NCBI GenBank assembly: GCA_013398175.1
Contig: VZRZ01004352.1
Location: 69,910-133,909 of the forward strand
Direction of reading: 5' to 3'
DNA: 64,000 nucleotides
Source: Climacteris rufus
Lineage: Eukaryota > Chordata > Aves > Passeriformes > Climacteridae
Within the stretch, counting starts at the first letter, position 1, and each line of letters starts with the position of its first letter. The position numbers and the translations under genes are program-made. The notes under the pieces are model-generated. The model saw only the letters and a program-made list of their open reading frames with translations, did no database searches and had not been told where the DNA came from. Below are positions 26,048 through 37,886 of the stretch, one piece after another.

Positions 26048-28747
26048 ATGAGAGATCCTTGGAACAGCAGAATTTTTCCTTTTTCTCAATGGACTTAAAG
26101 GTGCATGAAAGCATATCAGGCAGCAGGACACAAACGGCCTTAGCAAAAAGTACTTTGGAGTCCCAAGAAAGTAATTTGCTTCAAACAGTTTTATCATCAG
26201 TTACCACTTCCTTTGATGGGACTTTACCTAGCCAAGAAGAAACAGCCAGGATTTCAGAAGGCAGAAGTACACCGTTGGTAGATGTCTCTGTAACAAGCAA
26301 TGAGGCATTCTTAAGTGATGATGAATTTATTAGCTCCTTTTCAAAGGCACAGTGGACTCCTCCACTGAAGTCTTTTGCAGTTCTAACAGATCATCACTCA
26401 GTTAATACAGTAGAGCCATCAAGAGAAGTGTTAGAAACTGTGTTGCTAACACCTTCATTATCTGTCCTTTCTTCACCATATGATATCTCAGAAACAGCAC
26501 AGCAGAAGACTCCGTTGAGCACTGTCCCTGATCGCAGCTACACTCCTACAGAACTAAAGCCTTTTGTACCAGATCATGAAATGCTAACAGCAAGCAGAGA
26601 CTTGCTGATGTACCCTCCAAATACAGCTGTTCATTTCACTTCTGTTCCTTCAGAGAAGGGAGTTGCAGCACGGGAAAACATCAATGCAAGTTTAACAGCT
26701 CTGCCTTTTGGGGCTGCTTCAGAAGGATCGCCTCTCCCTCTCAAGCTGCTGGGTGACACCAGCCCTGTGACCCCAGATGCCACAGCGCCACGTGCAGACC
26801 TGTATGGGGATGTTTACACCTATGTGAGTAGCAGGGCAGCAGAATCTCTCAGTCGAAGGACCTACCCTACTCCAAGCATTCCCTGGGCTACGCCAGCTTC
26901 AGCAGCCAGTGCTGAGCCTGCTTTTTTTCCTATTAGTCTTCCACTTGTGTCTTTCCCACTTGATTCAGCTGCCATTTCTGTGAACTCTAATACAGTTCTT
27001 AATGCCAGCCTGTTTACACATGAATTCTCCACTGCAGCACCAAATTTGCCTGCCAGTTCAGAAATACCAAGTCAATCAGAGCTTGTCAGTGAGCTCAAGA
27101 GTCCAGTGCCTTTCACAAGATCATACAGTTATTGTTTGTATTGTGACTCAGTTTCACTTCTGCCCGAAGCAGGCTTTTCCCCAGAACATGATGTGGGCTC
27201 AGGCGATGATGTTGAAACTTTGTCCATCAAAGCCTCTGAAGTACAAGGTGTAACTCCATTTACAACTGTAATTACGGATGGGTATGATTTGGAGGAACCT
27301 TCACCTGAGATTTTTGATACTTCTTTTCCATCAAGACCAGTTGTTTCACTTTCTTCAAGATTCGTAGAAATCCCTGATTCAAGCATGTTTTTATTAAGCA
27401 CTACAGATGCTAGAACACCTACAATATCTCCTTCCTACCATCAGCTCCCAGGGGAAATGTCACTGAACGTCTCTGTTGCCCAGACCTTCCCTGTTCTGGA
27501 GACAGTTTTGTTGACACCGAGCACTCATGTAGAACTTCCTGGTGCTGCCACTATTCTGTTTGACTCTACCATCATCCCGAGTGAGCCAGTGGCATCATTT
27601 GCAATCAGTCGGACATCTTTGGTGGAATGGCCAGAATTAATGCCATCAGAATCTGTGGTTTTGCTTGACAAGACATCTACAAGGGAGGAACCGTCTTTAA
27701 ATAGTTCAGATTTTCTATCCAATCTTTTATCAACACCATTTCTTACTGAATCCAGCTACTTGTCTTTATCATCGACCGTGCTAAATTCTTACTCAGTCAT
27801 GCAAAGTGATTTATCAACACTCTTACCTCAGACCTTGTTGACTGGGACATCAGTGCTTTCTGAGGATGTTACCAGCTGGGACTTAGCTACTACTGTCATC
27901 TCTGGCACTGACACCGAGGTTTCTCAGTTACATCCTGGCCAAACATCATACTTTTATTCAAATGCATCGTCCCTTCCAGATGGACATGTTCCTGAAATAA
28001 TGCCATCATCAGATTTTCACTCTGAGTCGTCTGTATTTCTAGAAACACCCTCAGTACTGCCAGTGGGCTCTGAAGTTGTGTTTACCTCAGCTGCCACAGG
28101 AGCTACCTCTCAGTTGGAGCCTTCACTCTCCACGTCTCACTCTGTGGTTCCTACCCTGGTGCTGTCCACTTTCGACACCCAGTCTGTTACCAGCAGCATC
28201 TTGCTCAGTGAAACAAGTCTGATCTCTTCGTTTACTACCTTTCCGGCAACTCCTGTCTTAAATGTATCTTCATCTCTACTTTCAACTGCTCTGGGTTCTG
28301 ATGAGGATATTGGTGCTACAGTCCGCCCCACGCTGCTTTTAACATCCCGCAGCAAGGGCAGTGCCCCCACAGCCCTTCCTCCCACAGACCCTGACAACCT
28401 CACATCAGATGCCGACACCATCAGCGTGACGCCCTTTCCTACAGCATCTCTCTCTGTGACCACATTGTTTGCTCCCACGCCGTTTCCTCCGACTACTAGC
28501 CCTCCCCCTGGATATGAAATTCCTTCAGGAAGCAGTGTAACTGCTGGCACTGGTGCATCGGCTCCTTCCACCACTGTCCCTATGAGCGCTGCCACCAGTG
28601 CTGCAGGCAGCCCGGGGACATTCTCCTCCACCCCTCAGGTGACCACTACCACATCTGAACTGGTGGTTGTAACTTCTGCCATGACTACTACCAGGCAGCC
28701 GTATGTCTGCGACATCACCGTTCCCGATGCTTACTTAGTCACTGCAG
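26048..28747 (+). CDS. KIAA1549: KIAA1549-like gene: large Ser/Thr-rich mucin-like ectodomain exon (internal exon 1 of 9 seen)
   Basis: A 2700-bp internal exon, 899 complete codons, entered in the middle of a codon (one base supplied by the upstream exon) and left with one extra base before the donor GTAAGA. It begins ERSLEQQNFSFFSMDLKVHE and ends with VCDITVPDAYLVTA. The protein is dominated by Ser, Thr, Pro and Val, as in a densely O-glycosylated extracellular stalk, with several N-glycosylation sequons. Cys is rare: a CLYC pair at 27133-27144 and one Cys just before the folded region. A decapeptide, VLETVLLTPS, occurs twice (26428-26457 and 27493-27522). An acidic-flanked Ser-Gly (GSGDD, about 27196-27210) could accept glycosaminoglycan. 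A single giant Ser/Thr-rich exon near the 5' end followed by many small exons is the architecture I recall for KIAA1549 and KIAA1549L. The open frame extends upstream to an ATG at 26008, but that lies in the pyrimidine tract and is not the start. Confidence 0.88.
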
Positions 28748-30232
28748 GTAAGATATTCCCAACATTTTTATTTTGTTTTTCAGAAGCTACTCAAATGTGA
28801 ACCCCCTAGCTAAATTGCAGATCTTGAATTAATTGTGACCCTTTCAAAGAAATAGGGCGTAAATTTAGACAAAGAGCTGTAAAAGCATTGATTTATAATT
28901 TACTCTTAAAAATAATAGAATTCACTTGAACGAAGTCCATTGTGATGGCGAGTTACAAATATGTTATACTGCACAGAGAACAAAATTGCCATCTAAAATT
29001 GCTGATGCATTTGTACAAGTGTGCTGAGTTAGAGGCTGCTTTATCATTTCATCGGTTGTAAATGAATGTTATTGTCATGGTACTGTTCTGCCAAACTGTT
29101 AAATGTTCTGACTGAGTAAGTTTCTCCTTTCAGTTGTTGCTGCTGTTTGTAAAAAAAAAAAACACCTGCATGTGAGGTAATGTTGTAATATGCAAGAGGA
29201 GAATTGGTTTACAAAGTGTTTGGGTTTTGCTACCACTTTTATAATTTTACCTTACTAGTTTATGTTTGTATCTTACCTCCCATACTTACTTTCAGTTGGA
29301 TTTGGTGTGTTTGTAACCAGAAAAAGTGACATTAATGTGTTTCAAAATTAATTGTCTTAGCATCTGTGTTCGCTTTTCTGGTGTTTTCCTGCCTCTTCCT
29401 AGCTTGTTAACAAAACAATACCAGCAAACTAATCCCGGGCAGCTGCAGAAGTGCTGCATTTTCGTGGTAAGCAACATATTTACCCTTAAGATTTAGTTGT
29501 AAGAAGTAAAGTAGCATGAGCATAATCTCATCCTGCAGATATGTGGGTGATCTAGGTATGGTAGCCATGAAGAAAACTTTTTTCAAATGTGTAATTTGAG
29601 TAGTTTTGTAGGCAAGTTACTGATGGAAAGTAAATGCAGGATGACAACACACTTTTCAGTTGTTTGCTTAACCCACAGTCACGGTGTCGAGTGTGACTGT
29701 AACAGACATGACATCCATTGGGATGTGGGGAGTTTAAAGCTGCTTCTTACTCTATGGATATCCCTTTCTTTATTTAATGTCATGTTTGTTTACTTTTCAT
29801 TTAAGAGAAAAGTAGATGCATATTTTCTGTGGCTTTTTTTTCTGACCTTAACTGCATTCCATGCGTTGCCTACAAAACTTTAACTGCATTGTGACAGCAG
29901 ACCTTTTGTTCACAAGTCAATATGCTGCTACTTTCAGATCCCATTTAAATGATTCAAGGGCTCTTTAAAAGATTCTTTCATTAGAATGCTGAAGACATTA
30001 GATACGGAAAAACAAGAGAAAGGAAACAAACTTATAGTTCCTTAAACTTTATGTACAGTCACTTTTTAGGATACAGTCACACCTTTACCTGTGTCCTTGT
30101 TCATCATAGCTGTTTGATGCAGTTGTTCTCACTGCCTGCTTTTTCTTGCATTGCACAATTGAAAATGCAGCTTTGAATCAAAACCCAAGAGATTAAGGTA
30201 AAACGTATTTTCTGACTGACATTAATTTCTAG
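28748..30232 (+). other. Intron between large exon and next exon
   Basis: GT-AG intron of about 1.5 kb with donor GTAAGA and acceptor TAATTTCTAG. Nothing else is recognised apart from a short A run at 29151-29162. Confidence 0.8.
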
Positions 30233-30321
30233 TGCTGGCCCGAAGAGCTGTTCTACGAAATGTCACTGAATCCATCAGAGAAGTGCTCAGAGTTCAGTTC
30301 AGGAGACCAGTAGAGCTAGAG
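30233..30321 (+). CDS. KIAA1549: KIAA1549-like exon: first half of SEA-like module 1
   Basis: 89-bp exon completing a split Val codon (G from the large exon plus TG here) and ending in phase 0 before GTAAGT. It encodes V-LARRAVLRNVTESIREVLR-VQFRRPVELE. The first part is likely an amphipathic helix, with one sequon (NVT). It is the first member of an exon pair with the exon at 36043. The phases (enter 1, leave 0) and the leading Val-Leu recur in the exons at 37759 and 48105. It lies in the membrane-proximal ectodomain, which carries the domain of unknown function that defines the KIAA1549 family. Confidence 0.85.
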
Positions 30322-31852
30322 GTAAGTTGTATGAAGTGTGTACAAGTACTCTTTGATCAATGTGACACAATATTGGCTTAAGTTCACAATCTAAAATAGT
30401 ATTTCAAACAGTCCATAGATACTGTATCAGAGAGAGCTTTATTTTAACTTAAATATTAGTCATGTTTTGGTTGTGGTTTTTTTTTTTTTTTTTAAGGGGA
30501 ATATGATGTCACCTTTTTTACTTTTAGAATGCTATCATTTTTTAGGACAGACCTTTCTTGGTTTTGCCAGAGGGTGAGCAAGCAGTGTCCAGACTCCACT
30601 GATCACCTCCTTTGGCTGATGAATTGAAACTGCAGAACTTTTACCCATCAAAATACCTGCTAAGCAGTTCTGTTTGTTCTGCTAGCTGATTATATGTTTA
30701 GCACTTTAAACAAAACAAAACCTTCTGCACAGCCTTGTGCTGTTTTATGTTGTGAGGCTATCAATACCTGCAGGAGAGGTGGTGAATTCCAAATGCATAA
30801 CTTGGCAGATAAAAAAGGCAGGGGAAAAAAATTCAGGTGTGCAATAGTAAGATGTTGTTTTTAAGCCTTCAGGTAGACATAACTCCTGTCCTTCCCTCCT
30901 CCCACAGGATTTGCTATGCTTTTGGGTTTTTCTGAAAGCTTCCTCTGCTTTGCTGTTCAAGGAATCGTCTTTGAACAATATTTCAGTTTTGTTTGTGTAA
31001 TTTCCAAGTGATTGTCTGGTTGAGATGAGGTTTAAAGGCTCTGTTCACCTTTGTCTCAAACTCTCTGTCTGAGAGGAAAAGACTGTAGGGGTACTTTGGG
31101 GGTACCTTTGTTGTATAATCAGATACTTCAACAGTGGGGACAAAAAGAAATACTTCAATGGAATTACTGGTGTAGTTGAGGTTCAGCTGCACTTGCAGAT
31201 TTGCATGTATGTATTCACCAGGTTGTCACAGCCTAGCACCACATTATCTTTACTGAGTCAGTGATCTCATTTTCATTATGTAGTTAAGTAGCAGTTTGAA
31301 TGTTTAATATAACTTGCATTTCTCCATGCACAGAATCCCTTGGTGCCTTTAACTTCTGTGTCTTTCATAATCATTGCACTCAGTAATTAAGCAATTCATG
31401 TCTGATGCTTGAGAATGTGCATCTCTACTACTCAGTCAGGACACGAGTGTCATAAATTTCTGCCAAACTTCAGTTGCAGTAAGCTCCCTCTGTAAATTAT
31501 GTGTAGGTTATGTCCTTTTAGCAATACCTGCTCATGAGCTATTTAGATTTTTTGTATGTAAGAGATTTTTCTTCTGGTTTGTGAATTACACCTTCAGATT
31601 ATGCAAGCTGACATAGTCAAGAAGAAATCAGATGTTTGTGATGACAGAACTACACTTAATTTTCAGTGATCTCACAGGACTCAGTAATATGGAAGCATTT
31701 ACCTTATTTTTAACAGCAGTAAGACAAAATCTGTTGCTAAATACTTGAGGGTTAATTGGAACAAACATTTGGTATCTTGGTTTGTATTTTTCCCCTTTAA
31801 ATTCCTGCCTTTCATGCCTACTATTGCCTTGTAAAGCTTTCAATAGGAGAAG

Positions 31853-31882
31853 CTTCTGAGAAGTCCTAAGGCTTCTCAGAAG
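31853..31882. repeat. Perfect 11-bp inverted repeat with 8-base loop
   Basis: CTTCTGAGAAG (31853-31863) is followed by TCCTAAGG and then CTTCTCAGAAG (31872-31882), which is its exact reverse complement. It could form a small hairpin or cruciform. No flanking mobile element is recognised. Confidence 0.8.
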
Positions 31883-33129
31883 TAACTGTTCTTAGAAATA
31901 TGCAGCTAGTCCAGCTTCATTCTTTGGAAAATCTTTTTTATCGAAAGGAAGAACATCTTTGCTGAATCAGTTTTGCTTATTTTATGCTAGAATGCTTCTA
32001 TCATATGGGTTTTGCACTAAAAATAATTGCTAGCAAATGTCTTCACCTCTAACTGTGGAACACTAACAAAACTGTTATTTTGAAAAAGAGCTGTCTATAA
32101 TAGCAGTATGTTGAGTGATGATGTCATGATGTATTTTATACAGAATTCTATCTTGCTAAACTTAATCAAACAGACCTGACTTTTGTTAGTCGAGAGTACC
32201 CAGAAACCATGTATGTGTTTGCAAGGTATGGTAAAGCAGTGCACTTCTCTAAGCTGCTTTTTTACTATGTCTCTTATTACAGCTCACAGATGTTCCTTCA
32301 CTGTGATGTAATGTACAGTAAATCAGGACACAGTCTAGTTAAATTTAACTTCATACTAATGTATGCTTTAAAAATAAAATCCATGGCAATGATCGCTATA
32401 TCTGCTGCTCACTTTAAATAGGAAAGAAGTTTAACAGTGAAAAGACGATTAAAACATTTTCTATCCCTAACTTTTTCAGTTGAAACTTTGGTCTCTTATT
32501 ATTTCAAACATTGTGAGTTGTTGAAGTGGAATAAAAAGTAGAGGCAGAATCCTGCCAAGTGAAAAAACCTTTGTCAGTTTTTTTCCTGGCAAAAATCCTT
32601 ACAGCAAAGTGAGAATAACCTAAAATTTCAAGATTTTTTTCAGTTGGTCTCAATGTATTGCATCTGCAAAAGAATAAGACCCTATTGTCTGAGTAAGAGT
32701 AATTTTAGTCAACTTTCTGAATGTAAAGCTTATGACACTTGGGTAAGACCTGTTAGACAATGTTCCCTTGACTTGACTTGCACTGGGGTGTGAAATAAAA
32801 TAGTGTTGGCAGTGACTCACTGCCAGGACCCTTGGTGCCATTAACTTCATGCCAACAGGAAAAGGATTTTTGCCAGCCTTATTTGTGCTTGGAAATTTTA
32901 TCATGCGTTTTAACATTTTTACCTCAGACGGTTTGTTGTTGTATTTGATGTGGGTTTGGCGCTGTGTCCTTAACCTGCTGGTTCCTGTAATCCCAAATCA
33001 GTGAACTCTGCCTCCAAAAAGTAAGGAGTTTAGTACATTGTCAGGTAAATGCTGCTTTCAAAGATGCCACCTTGTGGACTTGCACTGGCCTCATTGCTGC
33101 TGCACTGCTGCCGGAGTTCTGGCTGCTAC

Positions 33130-33826
33130 TGTTAAGGTTTGAAAAACCAGTGAGAATTGTTGCCTCAGGGTCCTGAAGTGCGTAGAAGCAGAAGCTTTAT
33201 TTCATTTTTAAGACCTGTGAGCCTTTGTGGGTCCTTCTTCAGGAAGTTAAACACCCTCTGCAGGCTCTTTACACAATTCTTAATAAGGTGGAGGTGAGGA
33301 AATCAGTTGTTTATGCTTTCTGCCAGATGTTTTCACAGCATAATACGGTGGAGTGTAGGCATGGATTAGGTTGTGGCAAAGGTGCATCTAATCAAGTATT
33401 TTAGCAGACAATAATCAATAGCAAATGCTTAGGGAACATAATAAGGGACAGAGTGAGGACACAGTGATGTTTTTCCTGAATGCTCTTCTAGCCTCTAGCA
33501 AACTGAGACTTAAAAACTTTTTGTATTAGAAGCTCTCTCTTGCAAGGGTACCTTAGATTGAGATAGGTTGTGTCCTGGAAACAGCAGAGTTGGGTTAGTC
33601 ATCATGCTTTGGAGCAAGGATAGCTTAACTCAAGGTGTTGAAAGAGTTCTCTGCTTCTACTCAAGGTATCTGCTTTGCAGTGGGAATGGCTCCAAAGTGC
33701 ACATGGAGTTTTGTGTGCTTCTCTGGCTTTCTGGCTCAAAGTGTTAAGGTAAAAAAATTGTACTTTTAATAGAAGAAATCCGTGCTTGTGTACTTTAATA
33801 CTGACACTCTAATATGTGATGGTTCA
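33130..33826 (-). mobile_element. Probable solo LTR of an endogenous retrovirus, reverse orientation
   Basis: The segment starts TGTTAAGG and ends GGTTCA on the + strand, giving the TG...CA ends expected of an LTR. It is flanked on both sides by the same five bases, GCTAC (33125-33129 and 33827-33831), as a target-site duplication. On the minus strand an AATAAA polyadenylation signal (33196-33201) lies 66 bases before the element's 3' end, which reads ...CCTTAACA, as in an R-U5 segment. No gag, pol or env frame is adjacent, so it would be a solo LTR about 697 bp long left by recombination. The family is not identified. The inner part is not matched to any consensus, so the call rests on ends, duplication and polyA signal. 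Confidence 0.5.
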
Positions 33827-36042
33827 GCTACCTAATTTGTTGGCATTGAGCTGTCCTGGCAGTAGAGATGAAACTTCCAAGAGAGGGTTGGATGGATGGC
33901 TGGGTTTGTGAACCATTAGAGCTGTGCCAAGAGCAGCTATTCTCATTCATGAATCTTGAATCAAGACTCATAAGCTGTGCTCATCTATCCTAGATAACTT
34001 TGTAGACTTCTCTGTAAATTAGCTTGTAGACAGCATCACGCTGTCACGGGTCTTTTATTTCTGTCGTGTGAATTAGGCTGTAGAGAGCTAACTCTAGACA
34101 ACGCTGCAATATCTCAAGCAGAAATAGCTATTGTGTTGACTTGTAGTGATTCTAATCTGCCTACCTTAAAATTAGTGTTAAAAGTGGATTTTTTTCTGGA
34201 TGTCCATTCTGGAGTTGCTAATGCTTTTCTGATGCAGTGAAGCACAAAAGGGAACCAGTGTTAGCTGTTAAGTTGAAAAAATTAATGCAAAATTCCAGGG
34301 GGATATTCAGGGTAGGCTGCTTTCCTGGCCTTTGTGGTGCAGCACAAACAGTCAGAGATGGAGGCAGCTGAGTTGGTTATCAGAGCCTTTCTTTCGTGTC
34401 TGAAATAGCTCACTCTAGTGCATAAGTATATGCTGGCTGCACTAGGCCTCTCTTCCTCAGCATATATTGCTTTAGAAATCACCAGCAAATTGTCACTGAG
34501 ATTTGTAATTCTAATTCCTCTTTTTCTTGCCTTTTAAGCAGTCTCATTTGCAAGTAATGGGCAACTTTCTTTTGGCTTGTGTTACCCATTTTAACTGCTG
34601 TTTCCATTTGACAAACTGAAGCTGTGGAGATTATTTCATCATGAGATAAAAGAATAAAATTTCAGATAAGAGGAACTGAAAAGATCTGTACACATTATTC
34701 ATATCAAACAAATTTGAGTTTTATGGGTCTAAATCTATTTAAAATAAAAGTTGGATGTTGCATATATTTGTGGGCTAAGAAGGAAGAATGGCATAATGAA
34801 CAGCATAGATTATTTTTCTCATTTCCTTCTGCTACTGAGGTAGTTTCTTTTGGTGAAGGTGAGATCCCTGAAATGCATGCTTTTTAGAGAACAGCAAAGA
34901 GCTGCTTGCTGTCTCATCTCAACAGCATTTGCCATCACTTTGCACTGCAGCAGAAATACCAGTAAGGAACATGTGGGTCACAATTTAAGTAGCACGGTGC
35001 CTTTCTCTAAGGCCAATCCTGAACTGAAGTTATCTAACATACCCCTTCAGCAGCACAGGACCTGCCAGGTGCAAGCATCTCTTCATCTAAGAGGTCCACA
35101 TTTATCAGGAACTTAGGGTCTCTGGTTTGCATTCTTTATCTGTGAGATGTTGGATGTCTCAAAATACTTTTGAAGTGTGACTGCCACAGTCAAATAAAGC
35201 AAACTGGGGGAATAAACCAAAGAGAAGAAAATAATGTTGGGGAAACAGGTGTTCTTGATATTGAGAGAGTTTCTCTGGAGGAGGGAATACACTGCAATAT
35301 GTTTAAATAAATAAAAACCTTCAGTTTGTTCTTAGGTGACTGAGAAATGGTGGATAAGATTGTCTGCATTCACCAAGGCTTATATTTAATTTGCAATCTC
35401 ATTTCTTTTACATGATGTCTAAGGCTTCTCAGGGCTTTTAAGAAGACTTTAAGTCAGGACGTGAATTGGAAGAGAAGAATTGTAATGTTGTGACTGTGTT
35501 GAAACAAGCACATAAAAGTGTTCCCTGGAAAAAAGTTTTCTCCAGTGTGAAAACAATATTCAAAGACCATAGGTTGTGTATTTTACTCCTTGTGTGTCAC
35601 ATATGAATGGTAAAGCATGTATTCCCTATGCAGTATATGGCTGAAATGCAGAAGCTATTCAAGCAGTTCAGTAAGTAAACAGAAACCTTGTATGGGAAAT
35701 GTTAGGTACACCAAGGGAATGTAGGTGAGGGGGAGTGCTCATGTGGAGATATGATAAATCAAGAAGTGGTGAGATTGATGTGTTGTACTGAAGAGAATAA
35801 AGAGATTCCAGTAGGTGCACCTGGTACAGGGGAGTTGCCTCTCTGAGGCACTGGAGTAGAGGCTGCAAGGCACAGCACTGTCAGTGTGTTTGTGCTTCTG
35901 TTGCTCTTTGAAAAATAAAGATTGCACTTTCCTACCTCCTGATGATGTGGCTTTGAGCTGCATGAGACTATATAGGTCTAAAACGTTGCCAAATTTAAGA
36001 TTGAAGATTTTCTTTTAATTCCTGATTTATGTTTTTTTATAG

Positions 36043-36220
36043 GTTTATAAAATTTCTCCCAAGTTTGCTTTCTTGGTGACATCCGGCCCTTTTGTTTACA
36101 CGGCGATAGCTGTCATAAACGTGCTTGTGAACAGCAGTCTTCTTCGTGGCCAGGCCCCCCTGATCCTCTCCCTGCATCCTTCTTTCACTGTGCCAGACAA
36201 CAGATTCCAGGTTCAGACAG
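36043..36220 (+). CDS. KIAA1549: KIAA1549-like exon: second half of SEA-like module 1
   Basis: 178-bp exon, entered in phase 0 after a TTTTTTTATAG acceptor and left with one extra base before GTGAGT. It encodes VYKISPKFAFLVTS-GPFVYTAIAVINVLVNSSL and on to DNRFQVQT, largely beta-strand-like with a hydrophobic core and a sequon (NSS). A Gly-Pro precedes the central strand, as in the second module. The length equals that of the exon at 55313 (178 bp) and the entry and exit phases are identical, which supports common origin by exon-pair duplication. The open frame running past the donor is intron read-through and not part of the protein. Confidence 0.85.
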
Positions 36221-37758
36221 GTGAGTTCTTCCTGACACAGAGGTGGAAAGGTAGCTTTGTGTTGATTCACACTTCTTTGCTTGTGATTAGATATGCACAG
36301 TTGAGTCAAAACCCACTGTTCTACTGTTGGAATCTTAATTCCTTGTTGTTAATGATTTCTTTTATGGGTCCATGGCTGAGAAGTGATAAACTGTAAACAG
36401 TTAAGCCCATAGTTTCATTATTTTTTTCAGGAATTTTTTTTTTGGTATGTTGCAAAATAGGTGTGCTCTTTTTCTTCCTTCTAAACATGAGAAGAGAAAA
36501 AAAATTGTGAAACATTTATTCATATATAATCACATGGTAGCTACTTTGTAATGCTTGTGTCAGTTTCAGATTAAATTTATGTTAAAAGCTGCCTTTTTGT
36601 GTTGTCATGGTGTAGGAGAATTGGTGAGCAGGAGGATTGATTGCTCATGTATGAGCAGGAGAATTGCTTATGTAATATTTGGCTTTCCATGGCTGCTGTA
36701 TTGCAGCAATTTATGTAAAGTTCATGACTACTAATAATGTAAAGCAAAATAGTACCCATGTAACAGATTTCCAGAGTCAGTGGTGTCATTTAAAATATTC
36801 TTCAGGACCTATTTGCATGATAAAACTGCCTGCCTGGTTGGTTGACTGTGTAATGAGGTAGTGACAGGGACTGAGTACACAGGCAGATAGTTAATAAATG
36901 TCAACATGCTGCTTCTGTTCAGGTACATTTCATGTGTTGTTTATGCTCTGCTAATGATTGTATGGCAAGACATCACTTCTTTAATTGTGAAGGTGTGATG
37001 TCTTTTTCCACTGCTTGACATGACTATATAGATAGACAGTAGACATATTTTTGCTTTTTGAACCTTGTATAACATTGCTATTAGGTCTGTAAGCTAACTG
37101 TAGCATTTCTTTGGGTAAAACTATATCTGGAAATCCACAGGTGTGCATGTAGTTAAGGTCTGTGTGCCTGATCACATTCCTCTACACTCTTTCTCTCCTG
37201 TGCTCTTTCTTTCTGTCTTCAGAAAGAATTTAAGATGTATGTATATAAATTTAAAAGATAACTTACTAGTTAAGTGTGTTGAAAGCATTAGACCAATACT
37301 AAGGTGCCTTAATGGACCCTATATGTGGTCTTTTAGACAAGCTAAATACTGTATTTCAAGCTACAAGAAAGAGATATTTGTTGCTTTTTTTCCCAGAGAT
37401 TTTCATGGATTAGTTGGGTACTAAGGATTTCAGTGTGGCCAATTCAGTGTTTAAGTCAGGTGAAGTTAGCCACATTTATATAGTGAAGGTCTTTTAGTAT
37501 GCAAGAGGAAACTGTGAGTATTTTGTCACTAGTATCTTTCAAAAATTGAATTACTGCTGCAACCAATATTAGTGAGTAGAGAATTTACTGCAGCAACACA
37601 AAATGCATTTCTGCTGTATTTTTACCTGGTGTTTCACTGAGTATGTCCTGAGCTCTATGAAAAAAAGAAAATGATAGCCCTGTGAATTTTGTTGCTTGTT
37701 GTGTTCTCTGTCATGGAAATACTTTTCTGTAGGAATAATGTGTGCCCTTTGCCTTCAG
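36221..37758 (+). other. Intron
   Basis: GT-AG intron of about 1.5 kb with donor GTGAGT and acceptor TTTGCCTTCAG. A local imperfect duplication of a TGAGCAGGAGGATTG-like word occurs near 36625-36665. No other feature is seen. Confidence 0.8.
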
Positions 37759-37886
37759 TGCTTCAGTTTGTACCTCGAAATGTGGATATTGGGTTCTGCA
37801 ACTTTAGCCAGCGCATTGAGAAAGGGCTGACAATGGCATTCCTGGAGGTGAACAAACATCAGGAGTTCTACAACTTCACTGTGCAG
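37759..37886 (+). CDS. KIAA1549: KIAA1549-like exon: first half of SEA-like module 2
   Basis: 128-bp exon completing a split Val codon and ending in phase 0 before GTAAGA. It encodes VLQFVPRNVDIGFCNFSQRI-EKGLTMAFLEVNKHQEFYNF-TVQ. The order is a short strand, then a helix (FSQRIEKGLTMAFLEV), then a segment leading into a strand. It has two sequons (NFS, NFT) and one Cys. It pairs with the exon at 38682. Confidence 0.87.

Larger units (their letters stand above)
30322..36042 (+). other. Intron carrying a solo LTR
   Basis: GT-AG intron of about 5.7 kb with donor GTAAGT and acceptor TTTTTTTATAG. It holds a perfect 11-bp inverted repeat at 31853-31882 and a probable minus-strand solo LTR at 33130-33826. 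No exon or RNA gene is recognised. Confidence 0.75.

Noticed and set aside
28137..28631. 164-codon antisense open frame
   Set aside because: Shadow of the Ser/Thr-rich exon; low-complexity composition leaves the opposite strand open. No splice or start support.
26008..28800. A 930-codon open frame taken as a complete gene
   Set aside because: Its ATG lies in the pyrimidine tract of a strong acceptor ending at 26047, and its last 17 codons lie beyond a GTAAGA donor at 28748. The real unit is the internal exon 26048-28747.
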